Counted from the first letter of the stretch, positions 9,021 through 19,332 are shown. The stretch: 64,000 nucleotides of DNA from Candidatus Brocadia sinica JPN1 (GCF_000949635.1 NZ_BAFN01000001.1:62001-126000); one strand, 5' to 3'. Numbers and translations are program-made. The notes: generated by a model not told the origin, from the letters alone.

Positions 9021-11348
9021 ATGCTGAAAAGAATGCAAATCTCTGCCAGGGGTCTTGTTCAGGGGGTGGGGTTCCGCCCTTTTATCTATAATCTTGCCAC
9101 AAAATTTTCCTTAGCTGGTTTTGTACAAAATGACACGAACGGAGTTTTCATAGATGTCGAAGGTCGTAATGAATCTATAAAAGAATTTCTTGACCACCTT
9201 ATTAAATCACCCCCTCCCCACGTTATTATTGAAGACATCCGCTATAGGTCATTTCCTCCCAGAGGTTACAAGGAATTTGTCATCGAAGAAAGCGCTATTA
9301 AAGAAGGCGATACTACGATAGTTTCTGCCGATATTTCGATCTGCCAGGATTGTTTCAATGAAATACATAACCCAACAGACAGGCGTTATCGTTACCCCTT
9401 TATTAACTGCACCAATTGCGGCCCTCGTTTTACTATTATAAAAGATACTCCTTATGACAGGGCCAATACAACAATGTCAAGTTTTCCTATGTGCCCGGAT
9501 TGCAGCAAGGAATATTATGATCCCCAAAATAGAAGGTTCCATGCCCAGCCCAACGCCTGCCCTGTTTGTGGTCCTCAGCTAACACTATATAGCAGCGAAG
9601 GCTTAAAAGTTCATACACGCGATCCCCTTTCCACCGTTTGCAATCTTCTGAAAGGGGGAAAGATCGTTGCTGTAAAAGGGGTTGGGGGATACCATCTTGC
9701 CTGTGATGCAATGAATAGCACGACCGTCTCTCTGCTGAGGAAAAGAAAGAACAGGGATGATAAACCACTTGCCGTAATGATGGAAAACATCGGGACTATA
9801 AGGCAGTTTTGCCACGTGAATGGCAAGGAAGAAGCTCTCTTATTATCGGCACAAAAACCTATCGTGTTGCTGAGAAAAACGAGTCGTTGTACCCTTTCCC
9901 CGGAAGTTGCCCCGGAGCATAAATATCTTGGTGTAATGTTGCCTTATACCCCCCTTCACTATCTGCTCCTGAAAGAATCAGGACTCTCTCTCGTGATGAC
10001 GAGTGGCAACATGAGCGATGAGCCAATTGTTTATAATGATTCAAACGCCTTCGCAAGGCTCAAAGGCATTGCAGACTATTTCCTCACACATGATCGTGAA
10101 ATCTTTATAAGATGTGACGATTCGGTTGTAAGGGTAAACGAGGACAAAGAAACGATCATCCGCAGGTCGAGAGGCTATGCACCATTTCCACTAAGACTGC
10201 AATACACTTTTACAAGACCTACCCTTGCCTGCGGGGCATTTCTTAAGAATACCTTTTGCCTGGCGCGCAGGAATCATGCTTTTTTGAGTCATCATATAGG
10301 AGACCTCGAAAATACGGAAACCTTAAACTCTTTTGAGTTAAGTATCGAACATTACAAAGAGCTTTTTTCCATAGAGCCTGAGATAGTCGCATACGACCTT
10401 CATCCGGAATACCTTTCCACTAAATACGCCCTTACTCAGAACGACAAGATTTTAAAGATAGGAATTCAACACCACCATGCCCATATTGTAAGCTGTATGG
10501 CTGAGAATGGAATTAATAACAAAGTAATCGGCGTGGCATTTGATGGATTAGGGTATGGGGATGATGGTAATTTCTGGGGAGGAGAGTTTCTTGTTGCAGA
10601 CTTTTCAGGCTATGACCGGGCAGGCCATCTCGATTATGTACCCATGCCTGGGGGAGAACAGGCAATCAAAGAACCGTGGCGTATGGCTGTTTCATATCTC
10701 TATCAGATTTATGGTGACAATATTCCTTTGATCCCTCACACAAGTCCCCTCTTGTCGGCAGAAAAAACAGATGGGGAATTAAACCGAGCAAAAATAGAAA
10801 TACTCTTAAAAATGTTATTACACCGTATTAATTCACCGTTAACATCAAGCATGGGAAGGCTATTTGATGGTGTGGCTTCAATACTTGGTTTGCACCACTC
10901 CGTTAGCTACGAGGGTCAGGCTGCAATAAAACTCGAATTAATCGCGGACGAATATGAAACTGGAAGCTACCCGTTTGATATTGATGTCATTGCAGGGGCA
11001 CGCTGTAACATGCCCTTACATATCGTTCATTGGGGGCAAATTATTAAACATATAGTAAATGATCTGAAATCTAAGACTGCAAATTCGGTAATTTCTGCAA
11101 AATTTCACAATACCATAGCAAATATGACACTTCAGGTATGCACAATACTCCGTAACAGTTTGGGTTTAAACGACGTTGTTCTGTCGGGTGGAGTATTCCA
11201 AAACAATTTTCTTTCCAGCCGGCTTATCCGGAAACTCAGTTCAAACGATTTCAAGGTGTATTTTCCTCAAAAAATTCCATGCAACGATGGAGGTATCTCA
11301 TTAGGACAGGCAGTTATTGCCAGCGAAAGATGTAGAATATGTGCTTAG
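9021..11348 (+). CDS. hypF: Carbamoyltransferase HypF, [NiFe]-hydrogenase maturation
   Basis: Uses carbamoyl phosphate and ATP to carbamoylate the C-terminal Cys of HypE, the source of the cyanide ligands of [NiFe] hydrogenase. Seen in order: acylphosphatase domain (GLVQGVGFRPF, about 11-21), two zinc-finger motifs (CQDC...CTNCGPRFT and CPDC...CPVCGP, about 109-190), YrdC-like domain (GGYHLACDA, KPLAVM), then the Kae1-like domain with HHHAHIVSCM, AFDGLGYGDDG and SGGVFQN. 775 residues is full length. It overlaps hypC by 10 bp. No hydrogenase structural gene is in the window, so the target lies elsewhere. Confidence 0.97.
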   Translation: MLKRMQISARGLVQGVGFRPFIYNLATKFSLAGFVQNDTNGVFIDVEGRNESIKEFLDHLIKSPPPHVIIEDIRYRSFPPRGYKEFVIEESAIKEGDTTIVSADISICQDCFNEIHNPTDRRYRYPFINCTNCGPRFTIIKDTPYDRANTTMSSFPMCPDCSKEYYDPQNRRFHAQPNACPVCGPQLTLYSSEGLKVHTRDPLSTVCNLLKGGKIVAVKGVGGYHLACDAMNSTTVSLLRKRKNRDDKPLAVMMENIGTIRQFCHVNGKEEALLLSAQKPIVLLRKTSRCTLSPEVAPEHKYLGVMLPYTPLHYLLLKESGLSLVMTSGNMSDEPIVYNDSNAFARLKGIADYFLTHDREIFIRCDDSVVRVNEDKETIIRRSRGYAPFPLRLQYTFTRPTLACGAFLKNTFCLARRNHAFLSHHIGDLENTETLNSFELSIEHYKELFSIEPEIVAYDLHPEYLSTKYALTQNDKILKIGIQHHHAHIVSCMAENGINNKVIGVAFDGLGYGDDGNFWGGEFLVADFSGYDRAGHLDYVPMPGGEQAIKEPWRMAVSYLYQIYGDNIPLIPHTSPLLSAEKTDGELNRAKIEILLKMLLHRINSPLTSSMGRLFDGVASILGLHHSVSYEGQAAIKLELIADEYETGSYPFDIDVIAGARCNMPLHIVHWGQIIKHIVNDLKSKTANSVISAKFHNTIANMTLQVCTILRNSLGLNDVVLSGGVFQNNFLSSRLIRKLSSNDFKVYFPQKIPCNDGGISLGQAVIASERCRICA

Positions 11349-11554
11349 CCGTTCCCATGAAACTTATTAAAAATAATGGCATCACCGGTGTGGCCGAACT
11401 TGGCAGTCTGCAGAAGGAGATCGGGCTTCAGCTTTTAGAAGATGTAAAGGTTGGTGATTATGTGATCGTCCATGCAGGTTATGCCATTCAAAAATTAGAT
11501 GAAAAAGAGGCGGCTGTGACAATCGCATTGCTTGAAAGTTTTTTGCAAGAATGA
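11339..11554 (+). CDS. hypC: HypC/HybG hydrogenase maturation chaperone
   Basis: Small scaffold that, with HypD, carries the Fe(CN)2CO unit and delivers it to the large subunit. Seen: 71 residues beginning MCLAVPMKL, where Cys2 is the essential ligand, followed by the typical VGDYVIVHAGYAIQKLDEKEA block. The start lies inside the last codons of hypF, so the two are translationally coupled. hypD, normally the next gene in such operons, is 23 kb away, after the integrated element. Confidence 0.97.
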   Translation: MCLAVPMKLIKNNGITGVAELGSLQKEIGLQLLEDVKVGDYVIVHAGYAIQKLDEKEAAVTIALLESFLQE

Positions 11555-11779
11555 TTTTTTTACAGAGATTGCCGCATGTTCAAATGCCTTAGCAACCTGT
11601 ATTGCCATATTTTTGTATAAAGCAGGAAAATAGTTTGCATTTTCAGACGGGTTCATATAATATTCAAAACTTTAAAAATAATATAAGGTATCTGTTTTGA
11701 AGCATAGTTGTGATAGTCAAAGATTTTAGAGTTTTGGAAGTTTTTATTTGACGCATTGATACTTATAAAAGGAGATGAC

Positions 11780-12391
11780 ATGACAGTACAAAAAGCTACC
11801 AATATCAAATGGCATCATGGCAAGATTACCAAAGACGACAGATTCAAACTCATGAAACAAAAAGGGGTAACCATATGGCTTACAGGCCTGTCAGGTTCGG
11901 GAAAGTCAACCATTGCCGTTGAGCTTGAGCATGCCCTCCTTGAAAATAAACATCTGGCGTACATACTCGATGGTGACAATATTCGTCACGGTCTCAATAA
12001 AAATCTTGGTTTCTCACCCGAAGACCGTACGGAAAATATTCGGCGCATTGGCGAGGTGGCCAAGCTGTTTACGGATGCAAATATGATAACCATAACGGCC
12101 TTTATATCGCCATACAGACAGGACAGGGACAATGTCAGGAAACTCCTGAAAGATGGGGAATTTGTAGAGATTTATGTAAAATGCCCCCTTGAGGTCTGTG
12201 AACAGCGTGATACAAAAGGGCTTTACAAAAAGGCACGCGCAGGCGAAGTCAAGGAATTTACCGGCATATCAGCGCCGTATGAAGAGCCCTTGAATCCTGA
12301 GTTGATGATCGACACCTCAAAGATGACCGTTGAAGAATCAACGCGGACAGTATTAAATTATCTTGAGGGAAAGGGGTATGTGAAGTTTTGA
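11780..12391 (+). CDS. cysC: Adenylylsulfate kinase
   Basis: Phosphorylates APS to PAPS with ATP. Seen: P-loop GLSGSGKST at about 37-45, LDGDNIRHGLN, DRTENIRRIGEVAKLF, the ISPYRQDRD segment and KGLYKKARAGEVKEFTGI, all canonical for CysC. 203 residues, normal length. Start: the ATG at 11780 with AAAAGGAG six bases upstream is preferred over an in-frame TTG at 11756. It stands alone, with no cysD/cysN nearby, so it may serve sulfate activation for a sulfated product (the exopolysaccharide is one possibility) rather than assimilation; that link is only inferred. Confidence 0.95.
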   Translation: MTVQKATNIKWHHGKITKDDRFKLMKQKGVTIWLTGLSGSGKSTIAVELEHALLENKHLAYILDGDNIRHGLNKNLGFSPEDRTENIRRIGEVAKLFTDANMITITAFISPYRQDRDNVRKLLKDGEFVEIYVKCPLEVCEQRDTKGLYKKARAGEVKEFTGISAPYEEPLNPELMIDTSKMTVEESTRTVLNYLEGKGYVKF

Positions 12392-12494
12392 GGAATGTGG
12401 CTGGATGTAATACAGGTAGGTTGGGTTCACTTCTTTAACCAACAATTCAAATATCCCTGTCACGCGCAATCGTAGCCAATTGACCATCCCTACT

Positions 12495-12515
12495 CCCCTC
12501 CTTCGCAAGGAGGGG
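12495..12515. repeat. Perfect short palindrome downstream of cysC
   Basis: CCCCTCCTT and AAGGAGGGG are separated by three bases, a 9-bp perfect stem. No T-run follows directly on either strand, so it is not a classical terminator. It looks like a dispersed palindromic intergenic repeat. A genome search for the 21-bp unit would settle that. Confidence 0.55.
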
Positions 12516-12560
12516 ACAAAGGGAAGGCGAAAAACTTATATTTTTAAAAAGAAGGAAAAA

Positions 12561-12827
12561 CTAGAAATCTTTTATGATGCTGAACCAGACGTGCTTATCA
12601 AATTCTTCTGAGCCATTTAAGGGTAATTCATACCCTGCTAGCACATAAAGTTCCCGGCAAAGATCCCATCGAAGTCCAGGCAGGAGATCGACGAAATATT
12701 GTTCTTCCTCATCCAATCCAAACCCCTTATGCCCGTTTAATTCAATAAAAGGTGTAATGCCATGCAAAACAGGATTTTTGTGTGTGGTAAAAGTTTTTGA
12801 TACCGCAGCGCCGTAAAGAAAATCCAT
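12561..12827 (-). pseudogene. C-terminal remnant of an outer-membrane beta-barrel protein
   Basis: An 88-residue open frame resembling only the last strands of a periplasm-facing beta-barrel: alternating hydrophobic strands (PGLRWDLCRELYVLAGYELPL) and a terminal Phe (FSIIKDF), the usual outer-membrane assembly signal. There is no signal peptide, and an in-frame TAA lies just upstream of the ATG, so the N-terminal part is missing. It follows the efflux operon on the same strand. The parent family cannot be named safely; it resembles the barrel proteins often annotated as phenol-degradation MetA-pathway transporters. Confidence 0.5.
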
Positions 12828-12916
12828 TCCAGAAATTTATTACGGCTCGCAATCGGCCAGTTCTTTTTATCCAAAGATAGCATTCTTGAGATAGTGTAGT
12901 TAGTATTTCACATAAT

Positions 12917-14347
12917 TTATTTCCACCCCCCACCCAACGCCTGGTAAATATTAACCATTGCGAACATTTGCTGTGCTTTTGTTTCGATCAATTCCATTTT
13001 CGCTTCCAACGCATCACGTTGGGTCATTAACACTTCCAGATAATCGGCCCTGGCTGATTTGAACAGTTTATTTGCAATAGTAATCGACTGGGTAAGCGCC
13101 TGCACCTGTTTTTCCTTCCGGTCATAAGTTTTTCCCAGGTTACTGACCTTTGACAGTTTATTGACAACCTCAATGTAAGCGTTCAGAACGGTACGTTCGT
13201 AATTGTAAACAGCTTGTATCTGCTTTGCGTTTGCATTGTAGTAGGCTGACTTTATTGCTCTTCTGTTGATCAGGGGTACCGACAATTCTCCGGCCAGGTT
13301 ATACAGCATGGATTCTGGCGTTCTTATTAAAAACTTCGGATCAAATGCCTCATAACCTACGCCTGCAATAATATCTAAAGAAGGGTAAAACCTGGCTCTT
13401 GCCACCTTCACATCCAGCTTTGCTGCTGCCAGCTCCAGTTCGGCTTGTTTAATGTCAGGACGGTTGGTCAATAATTGCGATGGGAGACCGGTATGCATTG
13501 TGTCAGGCACCAAACCATTATAGCCCTGAGAGTTTCGCTGAATAGGCTGAGGGAATCTACCCACCAGAAAGTTGATCCTGTTCTCTGTTTCCGTGATCTT
13601 TTGTTCAATATTGTACTGATAACTTTGGTTTTTGAGCACCTCTGCCTCAAACTTACGCACTGCCAGTTCGGTGGCTTTAGCTGCTTGTTTCTGTAGTTTT
13701 ACGATTCCTAGGGCATTTTTTTGTATTTCAATGTACTTTTTTACCGTTGCCAGCAGGTTATCGAGCGCCATCAGTTCGTAATAAGAACTGGCTATTTCGG
13801 CAATCAGCTTAGTTACCATGAAATTTTTCCCTTCAATTGTGGACAGATACCTCAATGCTGCTGCTTTTTTAGCATTTCGCAGCTTTTTCCATATATCCAC
13901 TTCCCATGAAACATTGGCGGATATCAGATAATCCGGCAGTGGTTCAGGGAATTCCTTGCCAGGTTTAATGTCAAGGTTTTTTTCAACAGCCCCATCCCTG
14001 GTAAACTCGCCCACCTTTTCAGCCCCGGCTCCCACCTTAAGATTTACAAAAGGCAGATATTCTCCTTTTTTGGCTTGTACTTCATTTTCGGCAATGACAA
14101 TTTCCTGCAAAGTGATATTCAGTTCCTGGTTGTTTTGCAGTGCGGTATCAACCAGGGCTATAAGATTGGTATCGGTGAAAAATTTCATCCAACTAATCTG
14201 TGCCGTATTGGTTGTATCCTGTGCATTATTATAACTTTCCGGAACGTTGTTATTTGCTGTTTTCTGTAACAACGCAGGCGCACAGCCTTCGAATACCAGC
14301 GAAATACAGAATATCCTTAGATAGCTTAATATGTTATTTCTTTTCAT
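12917..14347 (-). CDS. RND efflux outer-membrane factor (TolC/OprM, NodT family)
   Basis: Outer-membrane channel of a tripartite pump. Seen: 476 residues with a lipoprotein signal (LVFEGC, Cys22), then two OEP repeats of long helices (about 60-260 and 280-470), including NFMVTKLIAEIASSYYEL and LLTNRPDIKQAELELAAAKLDVKVARARFYPSLD, the hallmark of this family. Last gene of the three-gene efflux operon, 93 bp after the pump gene. Acylation of Cys22 would anchor the periplasmic end in the outer membrane, as in OprM. Confidence 0.93.
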   Translation of the reverse strand: MKRNNILSYLRIFCISLVFEGCAPALLQKTANNNVPESYNNAQDTTNTAQISWMKFFTDTNLIALVDTALQNNQELNITLQEIVIAENEVQAKKGEYLPFVNLKVGAGAEKVGEFTRDGAVEKNLDIKPGKEFPEPLPDYLISANVSWEVDIWKKLRNAKKAAALRYLSTIEGKNFMVTKLIAEIASSYYELMALDNLLATVKKYIEIQKNALGIVKLQKQAAKATELAVRKFEAEVLKNQSYQYNIEQKITETENRINFLVGRFPQPIQRNSQGYNGLVPDTMHTGLPSQLLTNRPDIKQAELELAAAKLDVKVARARFYPSLDIIAGVGYEAFDPKFLIRTPESMLYNLAGELSVPLINRRAIKSAYYNANAKQIQAVYNYERTVLNAYIEVVNKLSKVSNLGKTYDRKEKQVQALTQSITIANKLFKSARADYLEVLMTQRDALEAKMELIETKAQQMFAMVNIYQALGGGWK

Positions 14348-14440
14348 TGTATTTAATTTCTTCGATTACTCCCTTTTTTCTCCCCTTAACAATTTTTTAA
14401 TTAGTTCGTTGTCCTTCCTTAGGTTTTTTGAGATCATGTT

Positions 14441-17400
14441 TTAACTTTCTCTTGTATGTACATATTCTTCGGACAGGGGTTCGTCATATTCATCCCTTAT
14501 GAGTTGCTGGCCTTCTATGAGTTTACCGAACAGGTAATACAATCCGGGAATAATGATTACCCCGAAAATGGTTCCAATGAGCATACCCCCAAGAGAGGAT
14601 GAACCTATGGTACGATTACCAATGGCACCAGGACCGGTGGAGATAACCAGGGGTACCAGTCCCGCACAAAAGGCAAAGGAAGTCATCAGGATCGGCCGGA
14701 AACGCACCCTGGCGCCTTCTATGGCGGCATCAAGTATGGTCGCTCCCTGCCGATGGTTCTGAACGGCAAATTCCACGATCAGCACAGCATTCTTAGCCAG
14801 CAAGCCGACCAACATGATCATTCCCACCTGGGCATAAACGTCGTTGGCCAATCCCATGAGCTTGAGCAGTAAAAACGAACCAAATACTCCGATTGGCAGG
14901 GAAAGGATTACTGCTAAAGGCAAGACGAAGCTCTCGTACTGTGCAGCAAGCACCAAATAGATAAAAATGAGCACGATAATAAAGATATAAACCGCTTCAT
15001 TTCCCCGTGCGGCTTCATCAAACGAAAGGCCTTCCCAGGCGGTGTCATACCCCGTGGGCAAAGTTTCCTCAGCTACCTTCCGTATTACTTGTATGGCATC
15101 GCCAGTGGTGTACCCCCGTGCGGGAAATCCCCTGATGGCTGCCGAATTGTATAAGTTGTAACGGGTAATTTCATTGGGGCCCTGTGTTTTTTTAATCTTC
15201 ATAAATGCTGAATAAGGCACCATCTCACCATGTTCACTTTTTACATACAGGTTCTTAATATCCGATGGGAACCTCCGGCTTTCCGGAACTGACTGTGTGT
15301 AAACTTTGAAAAAACGGCCAAATCGAATAAACCCTTGCTCATAAGTACTCCCTATCAAAATGTTGAGGTTTTCCATTGCTTTTCCGATAGACACTCCTTT
15401 TTGCATAGCAATTTTGTTATCTATCTCCAACTCATATTGAGGATAATTGGCCGCATAAAAGGTAAATAAGCCGGACAGCTCTTTTCGCTTGCGCAAGGCG
15501 TCCATGAATTCGTTATTTATTTTTTCAAATTCATGGTAATCCGTAGAATTGGTTTTATCGAGCAAGCGCAGGGAAAAACCGCCAGAAGAACCAAATCCCG
15601 GCACAGGAGGTGGTTCAAAAAACTCTATGATGGCTCCAAGATCCTTCGTTTTTTCTTCCAATTCCTCTATGATCTCACGAACCGATTGTTTACGCTCCGA
15701 CCAGTCCTTCAGGTTGATAAGGCAAGTCCCCGCATTAGAGCCTCGTCCTTCTGTCATGATCTCATAACCGGCCAATGAAACAACCGATTCAACACCATCA
15801 ATTTCTTCACAAATTTTTTGCAGTTCCTGGGCTACCTGATTGGTTAATTCCAGAGTGGATCCCGGAGGGGTTTGTATAATGGCATAGATTGTCCCCTGGT
15901 CTTCACCGGGAACAAACCCTGCCGGAACAACTTTATTTTCCAGGAATATCCCTATACCAAATGCCAGCAATATCACGAAAGTGACCAATCTTCTGCTTAC
16001 TATTAATTTTAGCAATCCGACATATCTTCCTGTCAGCTTTTCAAACCACCTGTTAAAATAGCCGAGCAACCACTTGATCGGTGATTTCTTTCTCGGTTTG
16101 CCGTGCGTATTCTTCAATATGATGGCACACAGCACCGGTGTAAGCGTAAGTGCAACAATACCCGAAATAACAATGGAAGTGGCCATCGTAATGGAGAACT
16201 GCCGGTAGAATACACCTACCGGGCCAGACATGAATGCAACAGGGATAAATACCGCCGTCATCACCAGTGTAATGGCAATAATGGCGCCACTGATTTCACC
16301 CATCACTTGTTTGGTGGCATTGTATGGCGACAGGTTTCCTCCTTCCATTTTGGCATGTACGGCCTCTACCACCACAATGGCATTGTCCACTACAATACCA
16401 ATGGCCAGCACAAGGGCAAATAAGGTGACCAGGTTGATGGAAAGTCCGAAAAGCTGCATGAAAAAGAAGGCGCCGATCAGGGATACCGGAACGGCCAGTG
16501 TTGGAATTAACGTGGAGCGCCAATCGCCAAGAAAGATAAATACGACTAAAGCTACCAATATAAATGCGTCTCGTAAAGTATGCATCACTTGTTCAATAGA
16601 GGCGCCCAAAAATTGCGATACATCATAACTGATCTTATAATCCATTCCCGGTGGGAACTCCGCTTTTAATTTTTCCAGTTTGGCCTTTACCTGCTTAATT
16701 ACATCATTGGCATTACTGCCGACTGTTTGTTTTAAAACAATGGATGCCGCAGGATGACCGTCAAGATTGGAATAGATGTCAAAAAATTCGCTTCCCAGCT
16801 CTACCTTGGCTATATCCTTCAGGTAGAGTATTTCGCCTTTTTCATTGGCACGAATGATAATATTCTCATATTGTTCCGGCTTATTATACCTTTCCTGGTA
16901 TGTCAGCACATATTCCACCGATTGTGCATGTATTCCTGAACTTTGCCCTAATCTTCCAGGCCTGCCTATGATGCTTTGCTCCGCCATTGCCTCCATCACT
17001 TCTTCTGCCGAGATGTTATATGCCCGCATCCGATCGGGTTTCAACCAGATGCGCATGGCATATTTTCGGCTCCCCAGTATTTGCGCCATCGCTATACCGT
17101 TAATTCGCTGTATTTCCGGTATCATTTTGGTATAGGCGTAATTGTAAAGGAATTTTTCATCGGTATTTTTATCTTTACTGTATAGGTTCACATACATCAG
17201 CATGCTGGGTTGTATCGGTGTGATGATAACTCCTTCCATTTGAACCAGCAGGGGAAGATTGGGCATCACCTGATCCACCCTTGTTTTCACTCTTATAACC
17301 GCTTCATTAGGATCAGTACCGGGTTCAAATATTACCCGTATGGTAGCCTCTCCGGCACTGGTAGCGTCAGATGCTATGTACCTCATGCCCTGAACACCGT

Positions 17401-17608
17401 TGATAGCTGTTTCCAACGGAATAAGGGTGGACTTAACCAACACATCGGCATTGGAGCCCGGATAAGCGATAAAAATATTTACCGTTGTGGGGGCAATTTC
17501 CGGAAACTGCGATATAGGTAGCTGTGTTATGGCCAGTCCACCCATGAAAACAATGACGAGCGATATGACAACTGAGAAGATGGGCCTATGAAGAATTTTT
17601 CTGAACAT
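14441..17608 (-). CDS. RND multidrug efflux pump, HAE1 family (AcrB-like)
   Basis: Proton-driven inner-membrane pump. Seen: 1055 residues, 12 predicted membrane segments with two large periplasmic loops. The N-terminus (LHRPIFSVVISLVIVFMGGLA, ISQFPEIAPTTV) and the TM4 proton-relay motif VLAIGIVVDNAIVVVEAV with paired acidic residues are present, as are the GMRYIASDATSAG and PGEDQGTIYAII segments. The length and motifs say HAE1 (drug/organic) rather than HME (metal). 26 bp from the fusion-protein gene. Substrate unknown. Confidence 0.95.
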   Translation of the reverse strand: MFRKILHRPIFSVVISLVIVFMGGLAITQLPISQFPEIAPTTVNIFIAYPGSNADVLVKSTLIPLETAINGVQGMRYIASDATSAGEATIRVIFEPGTDPNEAVIRVKTRVDQVMPNLPLLVQMEGVIITPIQPSMLMYVNLYSKDKNTDEKFLYNYAYTKMIPEIQRINGIAMAQILGSRKYAMRIWLKPDRMRAYNISAEEVMEAMAEQSIIGRPGRLGQSSGIHAQSVEYVLTYQERYNKPEQYENIIIRANEKGEILYLKDIAKVELGSEFFDIYSNLDGHPAASIVLKQTVGSNANDVIKQVKAKLEKLKAEFPPGMDYKISYDVSQFLGASIEQVMHTLRDAFILVALVVFIFLGDWRSTLIPTLAVPVSLIGAFFFMQLFGLSINLVTLFALVLAIGIVVDNAIVVVEAVHAKMEGGNLSPYNATKQVMGEISGAIIAITLVMTAVFIPVAFMSGPVGVFYRQFSITMATSIVISGIVALTLTPVLCAIILKNTHGKPRKKSPIKWLLGYFNRWFEKLTGRYVGLLKLIVSRRLVTFVILLAFGIGIFLENKVVPAGFVPGEDQGTIYAIIQTPPGSTLELTNQVAQELQKICEEIDGVESVVSLAGYEIMTEGRGSNAGTCLINLKDWSERKQSVREIIEELEEKTKDLGAIIEFFEPPPVPGFGSSGGFSLRLLDKTNSTDYHEFEKINNEFMDALRKRKELSGLFTFYAANYPQYELEIDNKIAMQKGVSIGKAMENLNILIGSTYEQGFIRFGRFFKVYTQSVPESRRFPSDIKNLYVKSEHGEMVPYSAFMKIKKTQGPNEITRYNLYNSAAIRGFPARGYTTGDAIQVIRKVAEETLPTGYDTAWEGLSFDEAARGNEAVYIFIIVLIFIYLVLAAQYESFVLPLAVILSLPIGVFGSFLLLKLMGLANDVYAQVGMIMLVGLLAKNAVLIVEFAVQNHRQGATILDAAIEGARVRFRPILMTSFAFCAGLVPLVISTGPGAIGNRTIGSSSLGGMLIGTIFGVIIIPGLYYLFGKLIEGQQLIRDEYDEPLSEEYVHTRES

Positions 17609-17634
17609 ATTTCTTGCCTTTCTTAATACTTACA

Positions 17635-18738
17635 TTATTCTGCATATAATTCCAGATGTGACATTACCGAATCGGGATCCAGAAATTCATAGGTTATTTC
17701 ATCCTTATCTCTTACTTTGCGCAAGCCTTCTAAAAGTATCTTGTCGTTTTCAGTCAAACCTTCTTTTACTACAAATAGGTGTGGCATTTCCTCTCCTACG
17801 ATAATTTGCCTTGTTCTTACTACATTGTTTTCATCTATCACAAAAACATATTTCTTGTCCATGATCTCAAAAGTGGCTTTCTGCGGGATCAGCAGTGCAT
17901 TTATGAGCGGTTCGGTCATTAGGATATTACCTGTTTCTCCATGCCTTAACAGCCGTTCCGGATTGTGGAATGTTGCCCTGAAAGCAATATTGCCTGTTTC
18001 GTTGTTAAAATCGGCTTCAATGGTGGTAACTACTCCGGGGTATTCAAAAATCTGATTATTTGCCATTTGTAACTTTACTTGTATCGGGCTGTCGTTTTTT
18101 ATCCTTGTTTTGTAATCTAAATATTCCGCTTCCGGCACGTTGAAATACGCCCACATTTCACTGTTGTCTGACAAGGTGGTAAGCAGTTCGCCTTCTTCCA
18201 AAAGACTTCCAAGCCTTACCTGGAAGCGACCCATCAAACCATCAAAGGGGGCTCTGATCTCCGTAAACATTAAGTGTGCCCGAGCCAATTCCTGTTCAGC
18301 CTTTGCTTTATCGAATCTGGCCTTAGCCATTGCCAATTCATTAGGAGATACTACATTGTCGTCCGCAAGCGACTTTGTATTTAAGTATTCAATTTCTGCC
18401 GCCTTTGCTTCGGCCTGTGCTTTCTTCAATTCGGCATGGTATATGATGGGCATGATCTGGAACATAAGCTGCCCTTTCTTTACCAACTGCCCTTCATCCA
18501 CAAAAATCTTCTTTAAGTAGCCTCTTTCGAGTGCTCTTAGTTCAATATGTTGTATGGCATGGATTTGACATACGTACTCCCTGGTGATGGAAGTGCCTTT
18601 TCTCGCCGGGCTGGTAACCTGAAATTTGACTTCCTCTTTTTTATGTTCTCCGTGTACTGTTTCATCACAGCCTGTATGGCATAACAAAGCAATCAGGCTT
18701 ACGAGTATGAGCATTCTTGTCATCAATATTTCGGACAT
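17635..18738 (-). CDS. RND efflux membrane fusion protein (AcrA-like lipoprotein)
   Basis: Periplasmic adaptor joining pump and channel. Seen: 367 residues, lipoprotein signal (SLIALLCHTGC), biotin-lipoyl-like half (ALERGYLKKIFVDEGQLVKKGQLMFQI), helical hairpin (AELKKAQAEAKAAEIEYL, and ARFDKAKAEQELARAHL), second lipoyl half (IRAPFDGLMGRFQVRLGSLLEEGELL), then the beta-barrel and proximal domains. First gene of the operon; no SD is obvious before ATG 18738 and another ATG lies five codons in. No TetR or MarR regulator is adjacent. Confidence 0.93.
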   Translation of the reverse strand: MSEILMTRMLILVSLIALLCHTGCDETVHGEHKKEEVKFQVTSPARKGTSITREYVCQIHAIQHIELRALERGYLKKIFVDEGQLVKKGQLMFQIMPIIYHAELKKAQAEAKAAEIEYLNTKSLADDNVVSPNELAMAKARFDKAKAEQELARAHLMFTEIRAPFDGLMGRFQVRLGSLLEEGELLTTLSDNSEMWAYFNVPEAEYLDYKTRIKNDSPIQVKLQMANNQIFEYPGVVTTIEADFNNETGNIAFRATFHNPERLLRHGETGNILMTEPLINALLIPQKATFEIMDKKYVFVIDENNVVRTRQIIVGEEMPHLFVVKEGLTENDKILLEGLRKVRDKDEITYEFLDPDSVMSHLELYAE

Positions 18739-18939
18739 TTTAAATGTTTATTATTAAAAAATTAGAAAATTAAAACGGGTATATTCCCTGCTGAGTTGGT
18801 AAGCAAAAATGGCAGACAGAGCCTCAGCCTGAAAACCTGCTTACATCACCGATGCGTCCATACACTAATGAAGCGCTTTAAGCAGCAACGTAAATTAATT
18901 AAACAAGCCAGGCAGCAAAGGCTCCCTATTCAGAAAGGA

Positions 18940-19332
18940 TCAAAGGAGGAATACTTCAAAAAGAAGGTAAAAGGGAGGATGGTAAAGGTGGCAAGTCGAT
19001 AAAGGGACAGACCGTAACGGCGACGCATTTACATGATTTGTTAATTGCACCCCGTTGGAATAATATCCCCGAAGAATCTCTAGTTCCTTTTTAGCAGCTT
19101 CTTCCGGATTCCGTTCTTCTCCCGGAAAAGGTGTGAAATGGAGGTTCAGAGGATCACTGTAATCACCAACAATGATACAGGAAAAACCATCCTGATGTGA
19201 ATCAATCGAAGTCTCAACTTGTTGATGATTTGACTGAGTATTAAAGGTAAAAGGCTCTCCAAATCCGAAAGAGCAGAGGATGCTACTTATAAAAATTAAT
19301 GAAAGAATTAATTTTGAGAATCGTTTAACCAT
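18940..19332 (-). CDS. Small exported protein of unknown function
   Basis: Seen: 130 residues with a clear signal peptide (FSKLILSLIFISSILCSFGFGE) and a short hydrophilic, acidic body. The last 25 residues (SPLRSVPLSTCHLYHPPFYLLFEVFLL) look like read-through of non-coding DNA, so the true 3-prime end may be decayed. It lies 200 bp upstream of the efflux operon on the same strand and could share its transcript. No family recognised. Confidence 0.45.
   Translation of the reverse strand: MVKRFSKLILSLIFISSILCSFGFGEPFTFNTQSNHQQVETSIDSHQDGFSCIIVGDYSDPLNLHFTPFPGEERNPEEAAKKELEILRGYYSNGVQLTNHVNASPLRSVPLSTCHLYHPPFYLLFEVFLL

Noticed and set aside
16230-16628. 132-residue open frame on the plus strand
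   Set aside because: Lies wholly antisense to the RND pump gene; composition is that of a reverse-strand shadow (Thr/Ser/Ile-rich, no motif).
18796-19002. 68-residue Lys/Gln-rich frame on the plus strand
   Set aside because: Overlaps the 3-prime end of an exported-protein gene on the other strand; basic low-complexity product without family resemblance.
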